A stretch of 64,000 nucleotides of DNA, taken from positions 454,848,307-454,912,306 of the forward strand of contig NC_134354.1 in the NCBI RefSeq assembly GCF_048569485.1, read 5' to 3'. Position numbers and translations under genes: made by a program. The stretch's first letter is position 1. Every line of letters starts with the position of its first letter. The notes beneath the pieces were generated by a model. It did not search any database, was not told where the DNA came from, and was given only the letters and a program-made list of their open reading frames with translations. The DNA comes from Anomaloglossus baeobatrachus (lineage: Eukaryota > Chordata > Amphibia > Anura > Aromobatidae). Of the stretch, positions 1-11,868 are shown piece after piece.

Positions 1-91
1 GATCTGTGACGTATGCATTGGGCACCTTTCTTTTTTTTTTATTTATTGACTTGCCAAGCGTGTGTAATGTGTAGGGATGTGTTTTTACTAT

Positions 92-172
92 GTCATCTGC
101 CATTCAGCTCTGCTACATGGCCGCTAACAGCAGACACAGACAGCCATGTAGCAGAGCTGAATGGCAGATGAC
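92..172. repeat. Perfect 30-bp inverted repeat
   Basis: Positions 92-121 and 143-172 are exact reverse complements around a 21-base spacer. The surrounding bases 1-333 hold no recognised gene; they resemble the outer part of the fold-back that follows. Confidence 0.85.
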
Positions 173-333
173 AGCAGACACAGAAAGAGCCGCACTGTCA
201 GAATGAACTCGGGTGAACTTCACCCGACTTCATGGTCATGCTGCGGCTCTGTCTGTGTCGCGTCCTGATTAGCGGTCACCAGTGAAGGACTCACCGGTGA
301 CCGCTAATCTCCTAAATTACTGAAGTTAGCAGC

Positions 334-2008
334 CCTCTCTCATACTCACCAATCCCCGGTGCTGCACGGCATTCACACTGCTCCGGCGGCTTTTACTGTT
401 TTGAAAAAGCCGGCCGCCCATTAAACAATTTTGTATTCCCTGCTTTCCCCGCCCACCGGCGCCTATGATTGGTTACAGTGAGACACGCCCCCACGCTGAG
501 TGACAGGTGTCACACTGCACCCAATCACAGCAGCCGGTGGGCGTGTCTATACTGTGTAGTGAAATAAATAATTAAATAATTAAAAAAAACGGCGTGCGGT
601 TCCCCCCAATTTTAAAACCAGCCAGATAAAGCCATACGGCTGAAGGCTGGTATTCTCAGGATGGGGAGCTCCACGTTATGGGGAGCCCCCCACCCTAACA
701 ATATCAGTCAACAGCCGCCCAGAATTGCCGCATACATTATATGCGACAGTTCTGGGACTGTACCCGGCTCTTCCCGATTTGCCCTGGTGCGTTGGCAAAT
801 CGGGGTAATAAGGAGTTATTGGCAGCCCATAGCTGCCAATAAGTCCTAGATTAATCATGTCAGGCGTCTATGAGACACCCTCCATGATTAATCTGTAAAT
901 TACAGTAAATAAACACACACATGCCAGAAAAAATCCTTTATTAGAAATAAAAACACAAACATATACCCTGGTTCACCACTTTAATCAGCCCCAAAAAGCC
1001 CTCCTTGTCCGGCGTAATCCAGGATGCTCCAGCGTCGCTTCCAGCGCTGCTGCATGGAGGTGACCGGAGCTGCAGCAGACACAGCCGCTCCGGTCACCTC
1101 CACGCAGGTAATGAAGACAGCCGCGCGATCAGCTGCTGTCACTGAGGTTACCCGCTGTCACTGGATACAGCGGTGGCCGCGGGTAACCTCAGTGACAGCA
1201 GCTGATCGCGCGGCTGTCTTCATTACCTGCGTGGAGGTGACCGGAGCGGCTGTGTCTGCTGCAGCTCCGGTGACCTCCATGCAGCAGCGCTGGAAGCGAC
1301 GCTGGAGCATCCTGGATTACGCCGGACAAGGAGGGCTTTTTGGGGCTGATTAAAGTGGTGAACCAGGGTATATGTTTGTGTTTTTATTTCTAATAAAGGA
1401 TTTTTTCGGGTGTGTGTGTTTATTTACTGTAATTTACAGATTAATCATGGAGGGTGTCTCATAGACGCCTGACATGATTAATCTAGGACTTATTGGCAGT
1501 TATGGGCTGCCAATAACTCCTTATTACCCCGATTTGCCAACGCACCAGGGTAAATCGGGAAGAGCCGGGTACAGTCCCAGAACTGTCGCATATAATGTAT
1601 GCGGCAATTCTGGGCGGCTGTTGACTGATATTGTTAGGGTGGGGGGCTCCCCATAACGTGGAGCTCCCATCCTGAGAATACCAGCCTTCAGCCGTATGGC
1701 TTTATCTGGCTGGTTTTAAAATTGGGGGGAACCGCACGCCGTTTTTTTTAATTATTTAATTATTTATTTCACTACACAGTATAGACACGCCCACCGGCTG
1801 CTGTGATTGGGTGCAGTGTGACACCTGTCACTCAGCGTGGGGGCGTGTCTCATTGTAACCAATCATAGGCGCCGGTGGGCGGGGAAAGCAGGGAATACGA
1901 AATTGTTTAATGGGCGGCCGGCTTTTTCAAAACAGTAAAAGCCGCCGGAGCAGTGTGAACGCCGTGCAGCGCCGGGGATCGGGGATCGGTGAGTATATGA
2001 GAGAGGGG
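334..2008. mobile_element. Long fold-back element, arms of about 820 bp
   Basis: The left arm (about 334-1153) and right arm (about 1179-2008) are near-identical reverse complements separated by about 25 bases. A 60-codon frame is translated identically from 676-858 on the minus strand and 1474-1656 on the plus strand, so the arms barely differ. Each arm contains a TAATAAAGGATTTTTTC motif and a GC-rich centre. No transposase is visible. A relative, mainly of the right arm, lies at 54915-56345. Family not assigned; it is probably non-autonomous. Confidence 0.85.
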
Positions 2009-2093
2009 GATAGACTGACATGGACAGAGAGTGAGGGACAGAGATAGTGACCGACTGACAGAGATTAGTGACTGACAGACATTGTGAAGCGCT

Positions 2094-2127
2094 TCAGAAC
2101 GCAGCTTTTCAGCTGCGCTCTGAAGCG
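2094..2127. repeat. Short hairpin beside the fold-back
   Basis: The text CGCTTCAGAACGCAGC is followed after a few bases by its near reverse complement GCTGCGCTCTGAAGCG. It may be an internal part of a neighbouring non-autonomous element. Confidence 0.6.
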
Positions 2128-2214
2128 GACCTTTTTTAAGCTGCGGTGCAGAGCGCACACCTGCGCACATAGCCTCAGACACCAAAATCGTATGAGGGAT
2201 GTCACACGTTACAA

Positions 2215-2413
2215 TTGACTAGGTTCGTGCAACAAAACGCTCAATTCTAGAGAATGATACGATGTGTTTGCGATCAACGGTTTTGCGTTCAATCCTGATC
2301 GCAAGTAGATGTCACACGCAGATACCTCACAAACGATGCCGGATGTGCGTCACTTACAACTTGACCCCAACGACAGATTGTGAGATATATTGAAGCGTGT
2401 GTAGCGGGCTTTA
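2215..2413 (-). mobile_element. Truncated MITE-like copy (GGGGTCA...CATCCGGC family)
   Basis: On the minus strand it begins AAAGCCCGCTACACACG, then carries GGGGTCAAGTTGTAAGTGAC and CGCACATCCGGC. The same core order is seen at 15848-16434 and 37831-38408, with a looser relative at 17491-18073. Only one end is clear here. It is a non-autonomous DNA element without coding capacity. Confidence 0.55.
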
Positions 2414-3416
2414 GTCTTCCACTCTATACCTCTCTAGTTGTCTCCAACAAAGTGGTTGAGACTACTTTTGGTCATTCACTATATGTGTTATTGCTAACTT
2501 TATGTGTTGGTGTTATGTTTGTCTTGGTCTAAAAAACTCCCTTTTAATATATTCGAATAAAGATGAAAAGTTTTTAAAACTTTTGTCACTTAAAGTGAAT
2601 AGGTATTTTTGACATAATGCTGATTTGAGATGCCTCCTAAAAACTTAGTTTCTGAGATTTTCTAAAGCATGTAGATGCCCACAGGGTGATGAGACGCCCA
2701 TGGGGCTAGAGACCCTGTAATTTACATAGGGAATATGTAAGTAATAAAACGTTATTTTATTACTTTCATATTACACAATATAACAACACAGGGATGGGTA
2801 GGAAGGGGTTAGCAGCTCACACATGCTTCTGCTTGTAGGTCAGAACGCTTTTTTGGCCTGACAGGTTCCCTTTAAGGGTTAGGACAATGAGTTTGAGAAT
2901 GATAAACTGGCCACATCATAGAATAGTGGCTGCAGAGATGAATACAATTACATTTTTATATTTTAATTTCTTTGCTTCACAGATATTACCTTATAAACTT
3001 TAGGCCATTGTAGAGGACCTGTCATCAAATTTGTCATCTTAAACTGGACACACTATGTAGTAGTGGCTGCAGCGCCAAATAGCATGGGTTTTATTCTGTT
3101 TGTTTGCTTTTATTCCACCTTTCTGCCGCAAAGATATTAGCAATCAAAGTATTTTGGCTCCAATGAACTAACTCTTGTTAAGTTTCAGTGTGTGTTATCA
3201 GTTTTCACTGGTTGGTGTGTACTTCTACCTGTATGTTGCTGATCAATCATAAACAGGCAGAAAAAAGAATATGCCCATGCCGTAGTGCCATGTTTCTCAG
3301 TGTCTGAGATTAATAACATATAGCTCTGGTCTCTTGGTCTAACCTCCTGCATGATTAGAAAGCACAGATGATTAACACCTTTCAGATAAGGATCCTGTGG
3401 AGGAGAGGCACAAAGC
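2414..3416. other. No gene seen; one TTAA-family end
   Basis: AT-rich sequence without a convincing frame. At 2860-2877 it has CTGACAGGTTCCCTTTAA, the right-end signature of the TTAA-flanked family found repeatedly in the window; its left end was not located. Confidence 0.5.
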
Positions 3417-3825
3417 TAAAGGTACTGTCACACATAACGAGATCGCTAGCGAAATCGCTGCTGAGTCACGGTTTCTGTGACGCAGTAGCGATCCCGTTAG
3501 CGATCTCGTTGTGTGACATCTACCAGCGATCAGGCCCCTGCTGTGAGATCTCTAGTCGTTGCAGAATGGTCCAGGCCATTTTCTTCAAAGGCGATGTCCT
3601 GCTGGGCAGGACACATCGCTGTGTTTGACACTGTGTGACAGGGTCACAGTGACTACTGAGATCGTTATACAGGTCGCTACTGCGACCTGTATTGTTCCTG
3701 CATCGCTGGTAAGATCTGACTGTGTGACATCTCACCTGCGACCTCCCAGCGACTTACCTGCGATCCCTATCAGGTCGCATCATTTTCGGGATCGCTGGTA
3801 AGTCGTTGTGTGTGACTGGGCCTTA
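3417..3825. mobile_element. MITE with GTCACACA ends, copy 1
   Basis: The ends are inverted: TAAAGGTACTGTCACACATA on the left and, on the other strand, TAAGGCCCAGTCACACACAA. The inside has repeated ATCGCTAGCG-type palindromes. A second copy at 46539-46951 shares long stretches, for example GGCGATGTCCTGCTGGGCAG. No coding capacity. The ends resemble those of 17491-18073, so these may be related families. Confidence 0.75.
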
Positions 3826-5885
3826 AGCTTAACTGTGTCACATTACAAACCTTCTATCAGCTGACCTTTCATAGCACTGTCATTTGTGCTGTACTGCCCC
3901 TCCCCTCACACTTCCTGTTCAGAGATGTGTCAGTAATCACACTTATATCTGTTGTGCTTAACTTGTAATTGTTCTGCAGTGAACATCTCACACAGGAGTA
4001 GCCAAGAAAAGACTGCTCCTGTGTGAGACATAATGACAGCCCTGTTGTTACTGCACAGTGATTACAAGATGCTTGAGCGCAACAGACATATGTGTGATTA
4101 CATCTCACACATTAAGAAACTTGCACTAAGCTATGCTGGTGGTGAGGGGGTTCTTTATCAAATGCGTTGCTGCCTGCTTATGATTGGTCAGCATCAAACA
4201 GGGAAACGTAAAGTGAAATCTATCTGATAATACCCACTTGATCTTAACAAAAGTTAACTCATTAGGTGGCAAATGCTATCATTGCAAATATTATCATTAC
4301 GGAGAGGCAAAATAAAAAAATGTATTTCACTCTGCAGTTGCAGATCGACACAAACAAAAGGTGAAAGGTCTTCTTTAAGTCCAAGGGGCATTAGCAGAGA
4401 TTTTTTTATTGAGTGCACTTACTTCTTCCTCTGCATGACATTTGCCAATCATAAACAAGCAGCAATATACAGACAAAAAAAAACAACTTACCCACACAAT
4501 AGCTTAGAACATGTTTTTTCCTGAGTGAGACATGTAATGATAGACAGTTTGATAAAACGATTACAAGTGCTAGGAGTAGAGCAGAGTGGAGGATGATTAC
4601 TAATACATCATCTTCTTAACATTTTATTTCACAGCAGTTAGCGTGGTTGAAGAGGCAGTACAGTGTATGGGTATTGCCCTATGAACGGTTGAAAGTATTT
4701 TGCCTTTAAGAGACAGTGCTCCCCTGTATCCTGTGTGTTTTGGACTGGCCGGTTCAGCCAGCGTCTCACCTCTGAACTGTGAGTTTTGGACTAACCTGGC
4801 CCGAAAAGTGCAGGACAGGAAGAAAGAGCAGGAGAAGAGTTTAGGAGGGAACTTGAGCAGTCGGGTTGCCACAGAGAGGAGACGTTCCAGTGTTCTGTTT
4901 GAGAGTGGTTGTTTAGGAGAAGGTATGGTCCTGGCTGCGAGCCAGACCATGAGAGTACCCTGAAGACTGACTAATGAGCAACGGACATTCCTGAGGATGG
5001 CAATACCGAGGAAGGAGAAGTGTTCCCCCTGCCCTACGAGGAGAAGTGTGCCCCGATGAGGACGTGAGCATAGAACTCCCGGGAGTGAACATGTGTCGTA
5101 TTGACCAGATCATGCGTTTGTTCGGTTCTGTGCAATTTGTAGGGCGTAGAGTAGGCATCAGCTAGGGTGCGATGGCCGCACAGCCCCAGTAATGGAGGCC
5201 AGCTAGGTTGTAGCGTGGCACGGTTAAATGTATATTTTGCCTTTCTGTTGATATTTTAATGCTGTTTGTGATAGTTGAAGCAATGACTGTGGTACGCTCC
5301 AGCTATGAACTGCAGCTGTTAAAGATTCCACTGTCACCATTTTTGCATACCCCTGTTTGTTCGCATATATGCTTTATTCCGGATTGTAAATATAACACCC
5401 TTGTTTTTGTAACCTCGTTTTGTGCCGTAATCAAGCACTGCACTGCGGTGGTCCCCCAGCCATCTCCTCAACAACACAGAACAGCACATAATTTTGTTTC
5501 ATTACCAATACATCTTCGTTTATCCTGCTTTATCATCCTTCCCCCACACTGATTGCTGTGAGATGAAAGTAGAAAGGTGTTTGTAAACCACTACTCTGTG
5601 AGTTGATGTTTTTATTGATACCATTTTGGGATGAGATACTATGTTTTTATCCTTTCCTATTACATATTTGCGGTGTGACAGCGTCCCCCCCCCAAAAAAA
5701 AAATTTCTGGTGGATTGTTTTTTTTTCCTCATGTTGGTGTCAACTAGTTGGGTTATTTAATTTTATATTTTATGGATCAGACTTTCACAGTTGTGGAAAT
5801 TTAAAATTTCTAAATACTTTTTATTTTATACTATATTTTGTATTCACATCGACATGTGATGTACCAGTCTGTCATATCTTAGCAA
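3826..5885. other. No gene recognised
   Basis: Mixed sequence downstream of ASL. The stretch 4680-5480 is more GC-rich and could be a repeat of LTR type, but no paired ends were found. Short open frames here match nothing I recognise. Confidence 0.4.
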
Positions 5886-5982
5886 GAGGTTAGCATTGTT
5901 GCTCTGCAGCACTGATGTCCTGGGTTCAAACCCCAACAAGGACCTCATCTGCAAGGTGTTTGTATGTTCTCCTCATGTGTTA
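5886..5982 (+). repeat. tRNA-like SINE fragment
   Basis: GGTTAGCATTGTTGCTCTGC resembles a polymerase III A-box region, and 36 bases on GGGTTCAAACCCC is a good B box. It is followed by the common tail GCAAGGTGTTTGTATGTTCT. This pattern is familiar from widespread fish and amphibian SINE-like repeats. It is a fragment, not a functional tRNA: no cloverleaf can be drawn with confidence. Confidence 0.6.
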
Positions 5983-6715
5983 CGGTGATTGGGGAGAAAT
6001 CACGGGACAGGGGCTTCTAGACTGGCCCTCAGGCTAGGGGACCCTAACTATCCTTGATCTCAGAGTTACCTCCGATGTCTGAGCTGCCTTTCTTGCCCAG
6101 CTCCTAACCAGCCCTGATCTTATACCCGCCAACCATTAGGGAGGGCCAGGGCAGGAGTGATAACACCAACAGAAATAGACAAACAGGGGAAACCAAAACT
6201 CCATCTCTCGGTACACACACATAAATGTATAAGACAATAAGAGCTTAGGAGGAAAATAAGATCAGGGAGGAAACAACAACTCCATGCACAAAGCAATGCA
6301 ATAACCAGCAGGACTGGGACACAACAACACACAGACCAACACAGCAATAAAAATTATAGTCGGCTTGGGAGGACAGATTCCACCATCTTAAATAGGATAG
6401 GAACCAATGTGATAGGTTTCCAACATGTGTTCCTTGAAGTAACAAACAGGTTAGCAGAGGTTGTGCACCTAGATTGAGTTTTTGTATCCTGAATTTTATC
6501 AATTTATTTGTTCATTAAAGTCTGCGATTTTATTCATATAAGGAGCTGGATTTTTTTTTCTTTGAATCTGCTTACTACACTATACATGGTATTATCTGAG
6601 CTCTGGATATGGGACACCTTTATACATGTGGCCTGTCTTTGCCTTGCTACCTGGTTTTTCTGTCCATGGAAAATGCATAAATTTATAAAATATTTTTAAA
6701 GATTGAAACATTTCA

Positions 6716-8243
6716 GTGTCCCTATTACTGTTGCTTAACAGTATGGATGAGGCTTTAACAGACAAATTAAAGCAGTCCAGGTTTTTTTCATATTCCTCTG
6801 ATACTTCACATGTTCACAGTGATTTAATCCATGATATGAGGACCTTTGAAAAACTTTCAATCCAGGAAAGTGGCTCACACCCCCCTCTCAAACTATGTTC
6901 AAAAGGAAATGATCTCTAGAGGTCTAAGGTTGAAGAACATTCCCACCACTATTTTTTTCACAACATTTTGTATCAGAGTGGAATCTATTGCTATCTTCTT
7001 GCTTCATCTTCTGATGCATTTTCTCATAAGTGAACTTGTCATGTGAAAGTGAACCTGTCAAGTCCAGGGGTGTGCTAACATGCAATACAATGACGAGCAT
7101 CATCAGCGGTGACGTGTGTACTTGTGTCCGTGGTCACCGCCTTATACGCCGGGTTTAGGTTCATTGTGCATGGTCTGAAGTCCCGGCACTTCCGGTCAAG
7201 TGCACTAAACTAGACCTCTCTGAAGCCGGAACACATACATACAGCTTTATAGTGTACTGTTTGTACTGAGGAAATTAGCCAGCTCTTCTTTAAAAGTTGT
7301 TATAGTGTCTGCCATAGTTACAAGGTTGGCGCTTGAAAAATACAAGCCTGACTTGGAAAATGATTCTGAATTAAAAAAAAAATCCCGGAATCAGTGTCTG
7401 AAATGGAGGAGGAACTGATGAGTCGCAAGAGACATGTTTCAATGTGACTTAAATGATTATAATGTTGGACAAGTATATGAATTGGGGAGATGGTCCACTT
7501 CGCCGCATACCCCCAGATCGATACTTAAAGAAGTGTAATCCTTCTCGCTCACCTTTACATTGCAGAGTCAGTTTCAGCTCCTCAGAAGCTGAGCAATGAC
7601 ATACTAATCTGGATATTTCGGACTACGGACAAGCGAGTGAATTTTACTATCGCAAATCCAAAAATCAACGGATGTCAAGAAAGCAGAAGACGTGTGGACT
7701 GCAAAAACAGGCATGATCACCCAACAAAGGAAAAGACTTTAACAGATTTCAGGAATGTTTTAAATTTATCTTCCACTAGTCTTTCATGATCAAATGTAAG
7801 AATTGTCTTATGGCTTAAATTTTGCACTTGATTCTAAGTTTGATCTGTTTTCCACTCTCATGGGTATAAATAAAGTTATTCAGAAATTGACCGTCAGGCA
7901 TTTTTTCAGTTTGGACAATATGGACAATAGTTCCTTTTCCACTAAATCCATAAATAATGAATTAAAATCCATGGACTTTGTCGAACAGCAATCTCTATAC
8001 TCCTTAAAAGATCTCCAGAAGGAGGGGAATCATCTTTTGAATGAAAATCAAAATACCGCTGATATGATGACCAAAACTCCCTTTTTTATCCAATCAATTC
8101 TCGCAAGGATAGGTTTCAACTACAAGTGCTTCTCATTTTGTAGAAAAAAAGGGGGTATTCAGCTCACCCATGTAAAGTCCTCCAGTCTACGGTGGATGCA
8201 CGTGGTCCCTCGGACAGGCAGGTCCGTATTCCAGGATAGGTAG
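6716..8243 (+). mobile_element. Probable Penelope-like retroelement remnant
   Basis: The frame at 6846-7046 contains ISRGLRLKNIPT and that at 7803-8243 begins SYGLNFALDSKFDLFSTL, then INKVIQKLTVRHFF. Both resemble the N-terminal region of reverse-transcriptase proteins from Penelope/Neptune-like elements (..ISRGLR.. and ..LSKGL.F.P...FDLF..). No catalytic reverse-transcriptase motif is seen. The stretch 7048-7260 resembles the TTAA fold-back family and probably inserted within it. The assignment is from memory of the family and needs a profile search. Confidence 0.4.
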
Positions 8244-8600
8244 CAGCGAAAAGTAAGTGGGACTCAGCACCAATACGAATAGATAAAAATCTTCATGCTT
8301 TATTTGGATAAATTAAAAATAGAGAAAGGGTCACAGATCATCCAAAACCGCCAATGCTTCTCATTTTGTGCATGGTATACTCATATTTCTGAAGACTATT
8401 ACAGGTACTGGGTACCTAAGGCACTCTCTCACTAGGGGAGGTGCCTAATCAACGCCTTGAGTTCAGTTATTTAGTTGTGTTCTGTTTAGTTAGATAGTTC
8501 TCAAGTCCCCGTGTCTGCCCTGTCCGTACTGTCCTGTTGGTACCCATTACCAGCTCGTCCTGTCTTGTTGTTTTCTGCTACCTATTTGTCCTGCCCTGTT

Positions 8601-8985
8601 GGTGCTAGTGACTCTGCCTGTCCGTCCCGGCTGTGCTAGCTGCCTTGCTAGTGACTCTGCGTGTCCGTTCTGCCCTGTTGGTGCTAGAGACTCTGGCTGT
8701 CCGTGCCATCTGCCTCAGCCATCCTAGAGGTCCCAGCCTTGCTAGTGAGTCTGCATGTCTGTCCGGGCTATGCAATCTGCCTTGCTAGTGACTCTGCATG
8801 TCTGTCCTGGCCGTGCCATCTGCTTCAGCCATTCCGGAGGTCCCAGCCTTGCTATTGACTCTGCCTGTCCGTCCTGGCAGCGCCATCTACCTTGCTAGTG
8901 ACTCTACCTGTCCGTCCTGACCATGCCATCTACCTCTGCCACTCCGGTGACCCCAGCATTGCTAGTGACTCTGCCTGTCCGACCT
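8601..8985 (+). repeat. Irregular tandem repeat around TGCTAGTGACTCTGCCTGTC
   Basis: At least eight units start with TGCTAGTGACTCTGC or a close variant (near 8601, 8648, 8682, 8740, 8785, 8850, 8895 and 8960). Spacing is about 35-67 bp, and several units share a following GCCATCTGCC segment. The open frames across it are repeat artefacts. Confidence 0.75.
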
Positions 8986-9576
8986 GTCTGTGCTGTTGCC
9001 TCAAGATACCCTGGTGTTCCTTGTCTATACTTGAGACTCAGCCTGTCTGCTTCTGTTTTCATTCCTGTCCTGGGGGTCTGCTGCCTCAGTCTTGGTGTCT
9101 ACTAAAGGATATGCCCGGGGTTCCCTTGTGGTCCAGTGGGTCCACGTTTGCTCACCACAATACCACCTCCGGTGGCAAGCGTTACACACTTAACTTGTTA
9201 ACAGCCGTTGGTGGATCTTGGATTCACCCATTGCTGTTAGAGGTTATTGATAGAGTGAGCCCGCGTCAAAGGCAGGGACATTGCCAATAGGGTAAATATA
9301 CATCATCAGTCATGAAGGGATTAATACACCGTACAAAAGCTTTTGTTGGTGATGTATGGAGAAACTAGTCGCATGCATTACTCAGATGTGATTTTGTACC
9401 ATTCTTCCACACAAACAATCTTCAAATCCTAAAGCATCAGTGAGCTCCTTCTATGAACTCTGAGCTTTAGTTCCTTCATAAATGTTCTATCGGATTCAGG
9501 TGAGGTGATTGGCTGGGTCATTCTTGCAGCTTTCATTCTAGCCAATTAAGAGTTTCCTTGGCTGTGTGTTTGGCAT

Positions 9577-10016
9577 CACTCAAAGTAGAGGAGCTGAAAG
9601 AAACAATTGCGCAATAGTGCCTTATTCAAGTAACAAAGCTGTCAAGTTACAGGGAATTGCCCACCTTGTGAAACATAAATTACACTTGATATGGCTACTG
9701 CAAACCCATGATGCTGTCAACGAATAAAAGGTTGGCAAAAAGGGGTTTTAATCTGTGCTGCCAAGCATATCATTGGGAATCCCAGAGACCAGAATGTAAG
9801 AATGCGGTTAATTTGTCTACGCATTTCAAAGTATAGCAAAACTTTTTCCTGGGACAAACCACAAGTGATGTGGTTTGTCATAAGGATGAACTTTTGTTAG
9901 ACTTTGAAACACGTTCACAAATTACTGCATTCTTAGATTCTGGTCTTTGGGATTCCCATCAATATGCTTGGCAGTGTAGTTTAAAACCTCTTTTTTTCCC
10001 CAGAGTTTTTTAATAT
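9577..10016. mobile_element. Unassigned insertion inside the Tc1-like element
   Basis: The Tc1 text breaks after GGCTGTGTGTTTGG and resumes with GTCATTGTCTTGCTG about 440 bp later. The block contains an imperfect inverted pair, CCAGAGACCAGAATGTAAGAATGC near 9781 and GCATTCTTAGATTCTGGTC near 9928. Its family is not recognised. Confidence 0.6.
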
Positions 10017-10214
10017 GGGGTCATTGTCTTGCTGAAATGTCCACCCTGGTTTCATCTTCATCATCCTGGTAGATGGCAGCAGATTGATATCAAGAATGTC
10101 TCGGTATATTTGTCTATTCATCCTTCCTTCCATTATGTAAAGTTTGCTAGTGCCCTATGCTGAAAAACAGCCCCATACCATGATGTTTCCACCTCCAAAC
10201 TTCACTGTCGGTAT

Positions 10215-11269
10215 CAGGTCAAATGCTGGGGCCCTGGGCTGCCGGGGTGACCCACTTGCGGTGGCAGGAGTGGCGTACCGCTACTCAGGGGGGCCCAGTG
10301 ACCGCGCTGTCACAGGCCTCCCCCCGCCTGTATACCACATGAGGATGCCTAATGCTATCTGGGTCTGCATTGTGCTATATGCGGTCTGTATACTACATGA
10401 GGGTACCTAATGCTTTCTGGGTCTGCATTGTGCTATATGCGGGCTGTATACTACATAAGGGTGCATAATGCTATATGGCTCTGTATTGTGCTATATGGGG
10501 GCTGCTTAATGTTATATGGGGGTTGCATAGTGCCGTATGGGGGCTGCATAGTCCCATATGGGGGCTGCTTAGTCCCATATGGGGGCTGCATAATGCCATA
10601 TGGGAGCTGCATAGTGCAAAATGGGGGCTACATATTGCAATATGGGGGCTACATAATACTATATGGAGGACTATGGGGGCTGCATACTACTATATCCCAC
10701 AGAGTTGTATGTCCCCTCCACCCCAGTGCTGTATACCCCCAGAGCTGCATGTCACCCCGCACCTCAGAGCGGTTTGTCCCACTCTAGAGCTGTATGCCCC
10801 CCATTGCTGTATACCCCTTTCCTCAGTAATATGTATGCCCCCCAGTAATGTGTATGTCCCCAGCCTCTCTTGTGATGTATATACAGCAGTGTTAGTGTGC
10901 TCTATGTGCGGCCATGTCTGTTAGTGACTGCCACCAATCAGCATGGCACAGACACATGCCCAGGAGGAGCTGGATGGAGACAAATGGGGAGGTGAATGAG
11001 GCTGTTGCCTGCTTCCCAATATTAAAAATATATATAAATATATAAAAATATAAAAATGTGTTTGTATGCATGTATGATGTGTATCTATGTAAGTCAGTGT
11101 ATATGACCGTGTCTAGATTTATGTCTATTTATATGTGTTTTTGTGAATTTCTCTTTAAATATATGTGTATGTATGCTTGTATGTGTATGTATCTGTGCAT
11201 GTTTATGTGTGGATGGGGCCCACTGAGACTCTTTCACCCAGGGCCTACAAAAACCTGGAGACGGCCCTG
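10215..11269. mobile_element. hAT-like non-autonomous element with 8-bp target duplication
   Basis: It is flanked by GTCGGTAT (10207-10214) and GTCGGTAA (11270-11277), an 8-bp duplication with one mismatch, inside Tc1 text. The right end read inwards is CAGGGCCGTCTCCAGGTTTT, typical of hAT ends; the left end begins CAGGTCAAATGCTGGGGCCC. The inside is simple tandem sequence and carries no transposase. Confidence 0.75.
10320..10690 (+). repeat. Tandem repeat of about 20 bp (TATATGGGGGCTGCATAGTG)
   Basis: Many copies of a degenerate unit of the form CATATGGGGGCTGCATAGTG occur inside the hAT-like element. The two overlapping open frames of more than 120 codons here come from the repeat. Confidence 0.75.
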
Positions 11270-11868
11270 GTCGGTAAGGTGTTTTGGGGTAATATGAGGT
11301 GCCTTTTTGCCTCAAAATATGGTGTGTATTATGAGATAAATTCTGGTCTCATCTCACCAGACTATTTTTGCCCAGTATTTAACACGTTTGTCTAAATGTT
11401 GTTGCACAAACTTTAAACATGCTTTTTTAGCAATAGATTCTTGCGTGGTGAGCATGCATACAGGCCATGGAGGTTGAGTGCATTACTTTTTGTTTTCTTT
11501 GAACAATTGTACCTGCTGTTTCAATATCTTTCTGTACCTTTCTACAGGTGGTCTTTGGCTCTTGGACAACAACACTTCAGATTCTTGCCACTCCTCTGTC
11601 TGAAATCGTGTGGTAAGCACTTGGTTGTGGCCAGTTTATGTTGAAATGATGATCTTTCTACTTCCAGATTAAGGCCCCAACAATGCTGACTGGACCCTTC
11701 AGTAGTTTAAAAATTATTTTGTAACCAATGCCATCAGTGTATGATTTGCAACAATAAGGTTGTGAAGATCTTGAGACAGCTCATTGGTTTAACCAACATG
11801 CGATATTTTTTGTGTATGCCAACTTGCTAATGAGACACATTCATAGCTAATCAGTTGAACCAATTATT

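Noticed and set aside
676-1656. Same 60-residue frame on both strands, considered as a small duplicated gene
   Set aside because: It is simply the two arms of one fold-back element.
4680-5500. Possible solo LTR
   Set aside because: GC-rich block with no paired ends, purine tract or duplicated target bases that I could find.
5886-5982. Candidate tRNA gene
   Set aside because: It has A- and B-box-like text but no convincing cloverleaf, and the tail is that of a known type of dispersed SINE-like repeat.
10410-10924. Two overlapping open frames of 125 and 149 codons rich in YGG and IWGL
   Set aside because: They come from a 20-bp tandem repeat inside a hAT-like element.
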